Source: Polytrichum commune
Lineage: Eukaryota; Streptophyta; Polytrichopsida; Polytrichales; Polytrichaceae
Assembly: GCA_950295325.1 (NCBI GenBank)
Contig: OX485805.1
Location: 25,965,501 to 26,029,500 of the forward strand
DNA: 64,000 nt
Reading direction: 5' to 3'
Below, piece by piece: positions 54,663 to 64,000 of this stretch. The first letter of the stretch is position 1. Each line of letters opens with the position of its first letter. A program made the position numbers and the translations under genes. The notes beneath the pieces are model-generated. The model had not been told where the DNA came from, did no database searches, and was given only the letters and a program-made list of their open reading frames with translations.

Positions 54663-56900
54663 TCAATCTGCACATGAAGCTGTTGCAAAAATGAAGCTGG
54701 CTACAGAGGATCCCGTTGTGGTTGTGCCGGCCCGACCTCGCCATCCTTGTCTGTGGGAAGAATTCGAGCGGTGATCCTCCAATGTAGATTCACTGCTATC
54801 GAATATCACAGGCTTGTCGAAACCAAACATCAAACTCGGTTTGCATGCTGGCAAAGACGGCATCAATGCCTCGCCCACCAGAACCTGGTGAGCGACACGC
54901 ATCTTGGGTCTTGCATCGGGATCCGGGTGGCAGCACAACAACCCAAGCTGCAACAAACACGTCATTTGCTCCACGACAAACAATGATTCTAACCTAGGGT
55001 CCGCAACACGGAGGAGATGACCATCCTCGTGGGCACACCACACATAGTCGACCAGCGTCGTAAATTCTTCCTCCTCTTCCTGCTTTTCAGACAGGGTGAA
55101 GTCGTTCAGCGCAGGTCTTCCGCATGCCACTACCAGTGCGAGAACTCCAAAGCTGAAGACATCGGATTTTTCCGTTGCTCTCCCTGTGTGCGCCAGCTCG
55201 GGTGCAATGTAGCCGAATGTGCCTGCCAGGCGGGTTTCTTTGGAGGTAACGCTGTGGTTCATGAACCGCGCTAACCCAAAATCACCGAGATGCGCATTGA
55301 ATTCCTCGTCCAGCAAGACGTTACTATCTTTTAGGTCTCTGTGCAGGACACGCTTCTTCCATCCATCGTGTAGGTAAGTGACCGCGGCGGCCACTCCCAT
55401 CATGATATGGTGGCGGTTCTCCCACGTGAGCACTGCCTTTGATTCATGAGACGGAAAAATCCATTTGTCAAGGCTGTTGTTGGGCATGTACTCGTACACA
55501 AGCAATAGGTGTTCATTTTCGCAACACCAGCCGTGGAGTTCAACTAGGTTTCGGTGACGAATCTGGCTGATGACGGAAACCTCCGCAAGGAAATTGTCTG
55601 CAACACGACCTTCAGCGGATGTATGCAGCATACGTTTTACAGCTACATCGATAGTATTCATGGATCTCGTGTCCCTCACAGCGCCCTTGAATACCTGACC
55701 AAACCCTCCCTTGCCCAACACATGGTCCTCGCTGAAGCCATTGGTGGCGCTGCTAAGCTCCTCGTATGTGAATTGCCGTAACCACATGTGCTCCTGCTCA
55801 AACTGCATCTTGATATTCAAAGCAACCGTGTCCGCTTCTTCATGAAGTAGCCCCTGCGCTTGTTTCGCACGCACAATAGCACGACGACGCATGAGTAGAA
55901 GACACGCTGCAAGGCAAATAAGAAAAATCAAAGCCACCCCTGTGGCGAGTCCGGCGACCAGACCAACCCGAGAATTACTTTTTCCCGCGGGTTGCACTAT
56001 CAAATTACTGGAGCTTTGGAAGCTCCACGACTTGATTTGGTGAACCTCCGGAGCATTGCCAACGGAGCCACTGAATCCGACGTGCATGTAGTCGTCAACC
56101 ACGTCGCTTAGGTCAAGGTTCTCCACGGTTATGATCGGGGTTGCAGGCCTTGTCACACCTTGAAGGGCTGATCCGTTTGTGAAACGAACTTGTAGGGTTT
56201 GGTTTCCCCCATCATAGTCAATCCAGGAAGTGAAGTCATCGCCTGCAATGAGGTACACGCAAAAGTTTGTTGAACCACAAAGATCGAAGACAGCTGTTGA
56301 GTTCATGCTGTTGACATTGACACCGATGTGATTGGAACTAGGATCATTGAACTCGGGGTTTTGCCAAGTATCAAATTCCACTGCAAACACGTGGTTGTTT
56401 GCGTCTCCGTTGTGTGTCTTATTCAAAAGGCACATAGAAGCACCCGGGCTTGGCCCTGAAAAATTGTAGTGGTTATAAGTAGCAAGCATGAAGGCAAACC
56501 CGGCGGAATCATTCCCCATAATTGAAAAAGTGAAGGCAGTACTGAACGAGGCTACCCTTTTTGGCGCAGTTGTATTAGAAGACGTCCGCATTTGGACAAG
56601 CTGTGAATACAGCACCTGTCCACAAGTATAGTTACGAAAGGGATTGGCGCTGGAAGCGTCCGCATTGAGCAAGACGGACGAACCGTTTACTCGTGAATCG
56701 TTCACAAATGTGAGCAATGAAATATCACTGGAGCTGGAATTGAAGGTATTGAAGGCAAAAGTGGTGGTGTTCAGGGTAAGACCTTGACATGTGGACAGAG
56801 TTGTAATTGTCAGGTAGGCTAGAAGAAGCACTCGGCAGACTAAGAGGCGCCAACTTGAGGCTGCAAGTGAGCTGCCCAAAATCGTCGCAAGCAGCAGCAT
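54663..56900 (-). CDS. L-type lectin receptor-like kinase, copy 2 (745 aa)
   Basis: Single-exon paralogue of the gene at 35939-38188, with no length change until the last ~20 residues, so residue numbers correspond: leader 1-40, legume-lectin domain about 41-300 with E175, D177, D186 and H191 kept, membrane helix 312-336, kinase about 378-680 with GKGGFGQV, K422, [11 protein letters not shown] and APE all intact. It should be an active RD-type receptor kinase at the plasma membrane. The first 148 coding bases are identical to copy 1. By my count the lectin region differs at 32 of 270 residues and the kinase at 16 of 313. Differences in the lectin part include T162/H163 (A/Q in copy 1), G149/P150 and D221. 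The tail reads GSSVASFIFATASCAD where copy 1 has [20 protein letters not shown]. The ligand cannot be predicted. Confidence 0.95.
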   Translation of the reverse strand: MLLLATILGSSLAASSWRLLVCRVLLLAYLTITTLSTCQGLTLNTTTFAFNTFNSSSSDISLLTFVNDSRVNGSSVLLNADASSANPFRNYTCGQVLYSQLVQMRTSSNTTAPKRVASFSTAFTFSIMGNDSAGFAFMLATYNHYNFSGPSPGASMCLLNKTHNGDANNHVFAVEFDTWQNPEFNDPSSNHIGVNVNSMNSTAVFDLCGSTNFCVYLIAGDDFTSWIDYDGGNQTLQVRFTNGSALQGVTRPATPIITVENLDLSDVVDDYMHVGFSGSVGNAPEVHQIKSWSFQSSSNLIVQPAGKSNSRVGLVAGLATGVALIFLICLAACLLLMRRRAIVRAKQAQGLLHEEADTVALNIKMQFEQEHMWLRQFTYEELSSATNGFSEDHVLGKGGFGQVFKGAVRDTRSMNTIDVAVKRMLHTSAEGRVADNFLAEVSVISQIRHRNLVELHGWCCENEHLLLVYEYMPNNSLDKWIFPSHESKAVLTWENRHHIMMGVAAAVTYLHDGWKKRVLHRDLKDSNVLLDEEFNAHLGDFGLARFMNHSVTSKETRLAGTFGYIAPELAHTGRATEKSDVFSFGVLALVVACGRPALNDFTLSEKQEEEEEFTTLVDYVWCAHEDGHLLRVADPRLESLFVVEQMTCLLQLGLLCCHPDPDARPKMRVAHQVLVGEALMPSLPACKPSLMFGFDKPVIFDSSESTLEDHRSNSSHRQGWRGRAGTTTTGSSVASFIFATASCAD

Positions 56901-57434
56901 TTTGTCACCTCACTTAATGAACTCGAGCCAGCCCTACCCCATCCTCTCTAAAACATTGCAGGTATAGCTGTTCAACCCCCATTTATGGATCTGAAGGAGC
57001 TCTCACTTCTCTTGAACATCTTCGGTAAACGAAACCCAAGTTTCGTTGACAAGATGCACCCTGAGAAACGCAAAATCTTAGAATTATGTCACACCCGGCG
57101 CGCGCACTCTCTTCAAAACTGCGCCGCAGTAGGCATCGAGTGGACGACAATTTCTCCTGCTGAGTCCTCCGTAGCCAATCCAAAACAACTTCATTGTGAA
57201 GCCATTTTAACTGCGTAAGGCCTTCAACACTGGTAAAGAAACGCGCAAACTATCATACATTGACTTCCATATCAGAGTTCAAGAGCAAGGGATCCTCAGT
57301 TTCTTTTCCTCTTCGATGCAGCAGATATCTGCACAAACTGTCGGTAGGAATCCAGCATGGTGAGTCCTGCAGATGAGAAACCATCGTCAGCCATGACATA
57401 GTCAATTGAGCTGCATTTAATCAACACAGATGAT

Positions 57435-57817
57435 TTTCACAACTTGTCAGACCATGTCGGCAAGAAATATTATCATGTATAGAAGCGACCTTGAAATTAC
57501 TAACAACCTGTCCTCACTGTCTTCCGAGCTATATCCGGGAAGAACCGGCAGTAAGTTACAGATGAACCTGTTGAGTTTGAGAAATAACCGGTTGAAGTTG
57601 GAGAGTTCAGGAAAATTACCAATGATTTCAGAGGAATGTATGGAATATACGTCAAATGGAATAAAGAAAATCCGGAAGATGTCAACATGTAACCGGCTGG
57701 ATTTAGAATCACTGGCATCTTGACCGACTATGCCCAAAAACATCCCGGGCACTGCTTCCGAACGTCTACAAATGTGAACGATTCTTGTGTGCAGGAGTCT
57801 TCTGCAATGTCCGGGGA
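57435..57817. other. ACCGG-rich spacer, no gene recognised
   Basis: Between the receptor-kinase unit and repeat X. The segment around 57536-57600 (CCGGGAAGAACCGGCAGTAA, then AACCGGTTGAAGTTGG) resembles the left end of repeat X and the left end of the insertion at 39047, so it may be another, damaged end of the same element family. A 97-codon frame (57430-57723) has no known domain. Confidence 0.4.
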
Positions 57818-58415
57818 GAACCGGTATTTAGTGTAATGGCGGCCGGTTGGTTTTGTGAAAAGTCCGGTTGAATTGGGAAAGTGGAGGATGTGAAACCGGT
57901 GCTTTAAAAATAAAAACGGATTTCAACCGGCAATCATTTTGAGGAGGAGGATTTTTATCCGGATGAATTGTGAAGCATGTGGATTTCATCCGGTTTGATT
58001 CATCTAGGGCCGGATATCATTTGGTTCTAGGGTTTAGGTTATGTGTTTGTTATAGGCTTGTAGCGATTTGGTGAATGGTGGATAGGCGAAGCTTTTGCTT
58101 CATTATTGCATTTCATTGTTAACGGCTAGCGTTTAGAATGTATTATGCGTGTGTCTATGAAAGATCTTCGTGGTGATCTTGATAACGTACAAATAGAAGC
58201 CATAGCTTTATGGAGGAACTCTACAAAGTTTAGATGGTTGTTTTCACATCCACAGAGATACCTTTCAGGGCGTTTTCCTCTTGAAGGTGAAGATGATGCT
58301 GTTGATTTTGACTCGAACAGTTGATGAATTTCATTTTTGTATATAGTATGGTATGCTAGGTTACTCTTTTATCATGTTGTGGCCTCAAATCTAATATGAG
58401 GTTTTAAGACCTAGG
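57818..58415 (+). mobile_element. unnamed repeat X, copy 2
   Basis: It begins GTCCGGGGAGAACCGGTAT and matches copy 1 (30428-31044, inverted) to GGTTTTAAGACCTA. The coding-like segment 58157-58324 reads MKDLRGDLDNVQIEAIALWR and FRWLFSHPQRYLSGRFPLEG to a stop, preceded by EAFASLLHFIVNG and a stop shared with copy 1. The product is not recognised. Copy 1 reads ALWKNFAKF where this copy has ALWRNSTKF. Confidence 0.6.
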
Positions 58416-60488
58416 TATGATAGAAGAGTAAATCCATGGCCATCAACCGGTTGATGGGTTATTTCAAGTTCAACTCCTGCTATGGATAAATTGTTGATCA
58501 TTGTTATTGTTTCTTGTATGTAATGACTTGTTGGTCATTGTTGTTGGATATTGACATCATTACATATTATTGTTGTATGTTGATATGTTCTTTGGACGTT
58601 GTTGTTGAATGGTGTATGTTGTTTGTAGATAGAATTTTGCTACATTGGAAATGGGCTTACTTATCAATGCCCAAGTTTTTGGCCGGTTGTCATTACAATG
58701 AAAAGGAAATTAGCCGACACTTGAAAAAAAATATAGGATATTGGCCGGTCCAAATTAATGGCAACAAGTTTGCAACCGGTCAAATCTTGAAAAAACCGGT
58801 AGAAGTTGTGAAGGGGCGGATTTTAGCTGGTTGAGCTCAAAACTCTCCCGAACCCTGGTCTTCTGAAAACCAAAGACTGCCAAATACCTGCAGAGCAAGG
58901 AGCCGTTTAGTATGTAGCCAAATAAAGATACAGAATACGAGAATGAATATCTGTATTAAGGTATACATGCCGGCCGGGGATTTGTGGCACTCATGTATTC
59001 TCATTAGTGAGAGTTCATTCATCTTTGCAGATGAGATGAACCACTTTAGATATTTCCATCCATCGTCGGCTCCTTGTCTCAAGGGTATCAAAAATACCAA
59101 GTTTTAGTAGTTTTAAAAATTCTAGTCTAATCTAATACTGAAGGCACCAATATAAAGGGGTATAGACATAAAAAATTAAATAATGCCTCATATAGAAGCA
59201 AGTGGGGGCATCTTGTGTTGCCAACCTATCACTACTAATCCGGTTATTTTAAAGAAAAATTAACATGGGCGGACGTTAAATACCCACGAACTTTCAGAGG
59301 TATCAAATCCGGGTTGGGGCAACCTTCTAGAGAAATTTTCTAAACCCGACCGAAAACTGTTGTCCGCCTTGCCCAACTTTGAAAAAAACATTGCCCTTGC
59401 ATTCTTGAAGGCCGCTTGACTACAAATCCCATATTGAGTGCACTTCACCTTCAAGGCCTAAAATCCAATATATATGTGCACTTCTAATTAGTAAATAAGC
59501 AATTGATTGGGATTTCATTCCAGAAGTGAAACCATCAATGAAGCACGTAATTAACTTGGAGATCAAAAACATTACAAACTCCTCATTAACATTGAGGTTA
59601 TAATTTTGTGACTTACCATTTAAAATTATCTTTGTCATTCTAATGATAGATTAGTGCAAGTGTTCATAAGATGACCAAAATGAAACAATGAAGATAGAAT
59701 ATAAAACATATAACAAAAAAATTTATAAATATCAATTTTGTTTTTTTAGGCAATATAATATAAGGTATAAATAAATGATATGTTATTTGGAATTAGACTT
59801 GTGGGACAACGTTATGGATGGGGTATACTCAGAAAATCATAAGTTTTTTATTATAGCCTATTTGAATTATTGTAATAATTTATCCTCATCACATGTTGTA
59901 TTATCTTTAAAATCACATGTTGTATATTATTTATTTTAAAATAAATATCATATAACAATAATAATAATATTGAAATATTGAAATTATTTTTTAGTTCACC
60001 AATTTATCATAAGGTGATATATATTATTTTTACATATTACAAATGTTTGAGCAATCACACCTGTGTAGAATAAATGAATTGTGAACAAAAACAAATGTCT
60101 ATGACAACACGTCATAATTATATATTGCACACGTTGATATCTTGCGATATTTATCAAAATAACCATGTGGAATTCAAAGCCACATCATGGACTTGGAAAC
60201 AACTCATGGGAGATTGGAAAATAGGCTTAGAGCATCCAAGGCCACATCATTGGCCCTTTCCAACTAATTAATAATTATAAAATAACCATGAGGGAGAAAA
60301 TAGGTCTTACATGCCAACTTGGAGGTGTTTCATTAAAGTAAACTCCATCCGAGCTTCTTGATGGACTCATCCGATTTTCGTTACCGGATGACTTTACTTG
60401 AGTGCCACGAATCCCCGGCCATACATGCCTACCTTTGGTTGCTTACTTATTTTGATTGAACACCTACATTTAATTTGAGTGGAATGTA
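58416..60488. other. no gene recognised; AT-rich
   Basis: 58650-58830 contains several ACCGG/GCCGG words like the preceding element. The rest, especially 59640-60070, is very AT-rich with no coding frame, array or element ends that I can support. Confidence 0.4.
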
Positions 60489-60841
60489 CACTAAATATAC
60501 CAATTAGTGAGGGTAGTACTAATTCAAGTCTCACACACAATTTAGCCAAATTTCAAAATTATGGGGGGCTAAATTTTTTAGTGAGTAACTCTAAATTCGT
60601 GAATACATGTTCATTTATCATAGATTTCAAGCAAATTAATACGTGGGCTTGTAATTAGTGTGTGCCACGTGCTTGTCGTGAATAATGCCAAGTGCCAATA
60701 CTTTTGTGCCAAGTGTTAGGATGAACAATGCTTTCTAGATCTTTTGGTGGCACTAATTACATAACATAAAGGAAGTTAGTATCACCTTAACTAATTTCCC
60801 ACCCTTACTAATTTTCCACTCACTAATTGGTATATTTAGTG
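60489..60841. mobile_element. MITE, mariner-like (TA target)
   Basis: Both ends read CACTAAATATACCAATTAGT (right end reverse-complemented), and TA flanks each side (60487-60488 and 60842-60843). It is 353 bp with no coding frame. The body is an inverted match to the MITE at 17701-18070, sharing GCCAAGTG, GTGGCAC and GGTGATACTAA-type words. Confidence 0.8.
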
Positions 60842-62059
60842 TAGTTCGGTGTTAATCTAAAGAAAATTCGTATTCATGCATATGTTTAAAAGAATTTGGA
60901 CCATATGATCGCTACATGCTTCAAAAAATTCAACTATTTTAGGCTTAATAGTTCAAGATAATGGAGGGATGTTGGGCATGTATGATCATTCAACTTTGAT
61001 AATGAATAAGGAAATCATTACAAGCTCCGGAAAAAATAATGAGAAAATCGGCTAAGGCCTATTTGGATGCAAGACAATTGATCACATATTTAGTATTCTA
61101 GAAGAAGCGAGCTCAGTATGTTTTAGGCCCACTTACATCAACTAGGAGCTATGGATGGGAAGGCATTCAAAGTATGATGGGTGCAAACTTCATAGTTACT
61201 TCATACTACAAGGGCCACTTCCACATGGAGGTCATTGTCAAAATTTTATTAAATCATGTGAGAAAATTATAGGGTAGTTTGAATTTAATAGAACAATATT
61301 TAATATACAAATTTTGGAATTGTTTAAGCTTCGATGAGAAGACCCATACAATATTATATGTAAAGTAGGGTAGTTGAAAAGCATATTAGTATTCAAATTT
61401 TATTAATAAAATAAGGTTTGTAATATTTGGAGGAAGAAAGAATTTATGTGAGGTCCAATGGATGTCTTTGGATTGGATGAGAAATATCCTAATTAACTCA
61501 TCAAATTTAGATGTTGGCAGGCTTGGGGTGGTCATTGAAAGTTTCAAGATACTGTTGGATTGCTTCAAGATAATGTTGCAACTAGATAATAGTTAATTTT
61601 ATTTGCATGGATCATAAATGCAGTATTGTCATTTTGACGTGGACTAACGTCAATTTATGTTAAAATGTGAAGGTTTTGATAAATGGTATAGTTCATAAAA
61701 AAAATAAAGTTTATAAAGGAAATTCATGGTGTAAATTATATTTACCTATAGGGTCTTGAGTAATACCTCAAATTACCATTTTATGTACTAAAAGGGTGCC
61801 ATTTATTTAATAAATGTCTGTAAATAGCTCATCTTTAATTACCCCCTTACCACACGTTGCTTACAAAAGTATATAGCTTGTGATCTCCCCTGGGTCACTT
61901 CATAACGTTATTCAAACTTGCAATTGAGCACCTTTGCCCGGGAATATTTTCTATTTGGTGCTCACATAATTCCTTAGGATGCTCCTCTTTACCAAATTCA
62001 AGCTAAAATAACGACCATTGACAATCAAATGAGGGGCAATTGTCCACTTTCAAGACATA
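60842..62059. other. no gene recognised; AT-rich
   Basis: No domains, tandem arrays or paired ends were found. Short frames only. Confidence 0.4.
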
Positions 62060-62558
62060 GGGCCACTTCACACATGAGCCAAGTGCCGTGACCATGAAAT
62101 TGTGAGAGCCCAAAAGGAAGTGTCCAAAGGTTGTCCCAAGACACCTCCAAAATCATGTAATGTGGTCATGGACCCTCAAATGTAGTGTGAAGTCATATGT
62201 GACCAAGCCCTTAACCAAATGCTATTTCAATGAATTTCTATTCATGCGAGTCCTCACGCATGAAAAAATAGAAAAAATCAACGGTTGTGAGCATTCGGAA
62301 TGCCATGGTCTCTTGGTTTTTTGTTAGGCCTGCCTCCAAGAAGTGGTTTTTGAAAATAATCCAAGTGACCATTTAGCATTATCCATTCGATGCCATGTAG
62401 GAATCCATGTAGACTTTACATCCATCTTGTATTCACAAACTCCGTTGGTCCCTCAAGCGTAGTGTGAAGCGAACTTGGACCAGTTCCGCCTTTTCCACCA
62501 ATGAGAGTGCTTGAAGTGAAATGGTCATGGGCTCTCAGTCTTGTGTGTGAAGTGGCCC
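62060..62558. mobile_element. MITE with GGGCCACTTCACACA ends
   Basis: The left end reads GGGCCACTTCACACA and the right end is its reverse complement. The 3-bp word ATA flanks both sides (62057-62059 and 62559-62561). Subterminal copies of GTAGTGTGAAG occur in the interior (about 62178 and 62458). At 499 bp with no coding frame and a 3-bp target, it fits a Harbinger-type MITE, though ATA is not the usual target. Confidence 0.7.
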
Positions 62559-64000
62559 ATAGCCCATCAGCATGTGCATGCTGTAAGGAACTTGGTGCTT
62601 TAATAGCTGAGTTCTAGACTTCTAGAGCAAGGGCCGTTGAGTTTAAATCGCATCAACTCAGGCTGAAATACAAACACCAAATAAAGTTCATGGATAAAAT
62701 GAAGGGATCAGGAAGACTAGAAAGAGCATGTGCACTTCAAATAAGGATGCCAATAAGTATAAGCACAAAGTTTCACTCAATCCAAACTGAAAGAAATGAA
62801 GCTCAACAACCATGGACGAATCTCGCAGCCTATAAAAGTCATGAACCGGCCCACATATTGGTGCAAGAAATTTGCAAAAATCAAAGCCATTGTGGACGAC
62901 TCACTCAACAATTCACTAATTGTTGCACAACTAAACCACGTCCTAGGAAATGTCTTGTATGTACACCCTAACCTTGATAATATCACACTTGTTAATAGAA
63001 CACCTTGATATTGTCACCTAAAAGTTTGAAACCGATTTCCATAGTGTAAAACTCCCTCGTTATTATCACTATCACCCTTGATAATGTCACATTTTTTTTT
63101 CAAAATTTGTAGTGTAAGTGTGATAATAACAAGTAACATGGATGAAAAAAGGCTGGATGGACAACAAATTCTATGGATGATGTCGGCATCTTTACCTGCT
63201 TCTGCTTGAATCTTGGGTTCTTGAATCTTGAATCTCATATGCCGAAGAAGCAACGGTTTCTCTCGCAGATCAACTTCTTGTAGCTCCGCCTGCATTGTAT
63301 GCTCTCTCCTCTCACCGCTCCACACACCGCTCTGCCCCTCATCTTCTTGCCGCTCTCCTCGACAAACTGCTGCATCCACAAGGTTTCTTCCTAAATGGTA
63401 CTTTTGAAGCTTTGAGGCTTGTTGAATCAGTTCGGTGTTGAAGACCTTGTAATTGATTTCTCTGTTTCAAACTTAGACTGTTGGCATTCATTCTGTGGCA
63501 TTTTCAGAGAATTGCATTGTGAGGTGGAAGTTGATCAATCGGTGGTTCCTGAGGATTTTGTGGTTGCCGTTGAAGATGGTGCACACATGGTAAGCACCTT
63601 AGTTGCATTCCTTCAGTAGCCATTTCCAATGTCGATAAATGCCTCTTAACCTTGAAGATTTAGAGCTGGTAAAACATTTCCGAGAAGCAATTTGCTGGAG
63701 CTGCATGCTTTCGCATTAGACACACCTTCAAGATTGTAAATTCTAAGAAGTTTCATGATACTCTTAAAAGTGAAGAATACCTACGGGTCTAGAAGATGGT
63801 GAACCATGCTGTAGAAAATTTGATTTATCTTGGTTCTGTAGACACTGACATTTGTAAGTCTGAAGCTTCTCCATCTCAGACACATATGATATCAATGGGT
63901 TCCTCTCCACGCCTTATTTCCAAGCATATGTAGCACTAAAAATCTATGAAGATACATTCCTCTTTGTGTAGTACCAATGAAGCATTAGTTCACGAGGAGT
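62559..64000. other. no gene firmly recognised; a possible exon near 63419-63619
   Basis: A plus-strand frame at 63419-63619 reads LNQFGVEDLVIDFSVSNLD, then VVPEDFVVAVEDGAHM, and ends at TAG. The acidic, non-repetitive composition looks more protein-like than its surroundings, and the first words faintly recall the N-terminus of plant GATA factors, but no zinc finger follows in the window. I would not name it. Other frames here are short. Confidence 0.3.

Larger units (their letters stand above)
52911..57434. repeat. segmental duplication, unit 2 (partner 34328-38742)
   Basis: Second copy of the receptor-kinase unit in direct orientation, including the degenerate CACCCAATA-like repeat at its left end (52911-53220), two partial 3' copies and the complete gene. 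It is about 110 bp longer than unit 1 mainly because it has one more partial 3' copy. Confidence 0.9.

Noticed and set aside
63419-63619. A GATA-type transcription factor exon
   Set aside because: Only a faint resemblance in a short acidic stretch and no zinc finger in the window.

Overview
This is a repeat-dominated stretch of a land-plant nuclear genome. The evidence is two intronless L-type lectin receptor-like kinases, a fragment of the plant-only PLASTID MOVEMENT IMPAIRED1 (PMI1) family, and plant-type Copia, Gypsy, LINE, hAT, CACTA and Harbinger remains. Nothing bacterial, organellar or viral was seen. The lineage cannot be fixed from sequence alone. The gag/protease style of the Gypsy element and the transposase-like proteins with a 'DNAQANW' motif remind me of seed-free plants (fern, lycophyte, bryophyte), but that is only an impression.

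Layout. 1-4.5 kb: the edge of a transposase-like protein (minus strand), then a complete CACTA-type element (1095-3518) that contains a SINE split by a Harbinger-like element, then a long hairpin and a Copia gag relic. 4.5-13.3 kb: a nested stack of one repeat family whose members begin TGTGAGCCC and end near CTCACA. Member A holds C (inverted) and D, and C holds B; B and D carry different 36-bp-class minisatellites. 13.9-15.1 kb and 20.6-21.6 kb: two related hAT-type elements with perfect 8-bp target duplications and purine-only, G-rich cores. The second sits in a decayed L1-type LINE (18.6-22 kb) that also received a tRNA-derived SINE with a 13-bp target duplication. 22-29.2 kb: decayed Gypsy pieces in opposite orientations, the minus-strand piece split by a roughly 4-kb TCCGG-rich element whose long reading frame carries two UAG stops. 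31.2-33.2 kb: another TGTGAGCCC member.

34.3-38.7 kb and 52.9-57.4 kb: a direct segmental duplication of about 4.4-4.5 kb, each copy with one apparently intact lectin receptor kinase on the minus strand (749 and 745 aa). All kinase catalytic motifs are present. The lectin domain has diverged more than the kinase domain (32 of 270 against 16 of 313 residues), and each gene is followed by broken tandem copies of its own 3' end. Between the two genes lie a second copy of the 17.0-18.6 kb repeat (with a 1.1-kb insertion and a LINE fragment), a frameshifted transposase-like gene (42.15-43.4 kb), an LTR-like block that abuts the PMI1 C-terminal fragment (45.4-46.8 kb), and a second, unrelated LINE relic (about 48 kb). 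The last 6 kb is AT-rich with two MITEs.

Functionally, only the two receptor kinases look like working genes: plasma-membrane receptors with an extracellular legume-lectin domain and an RD-type kinase. Everything else is best read as mobile DNA, its debris, or sequence I cannot assign. All homology statements are from recognition by eye; no database search was run.
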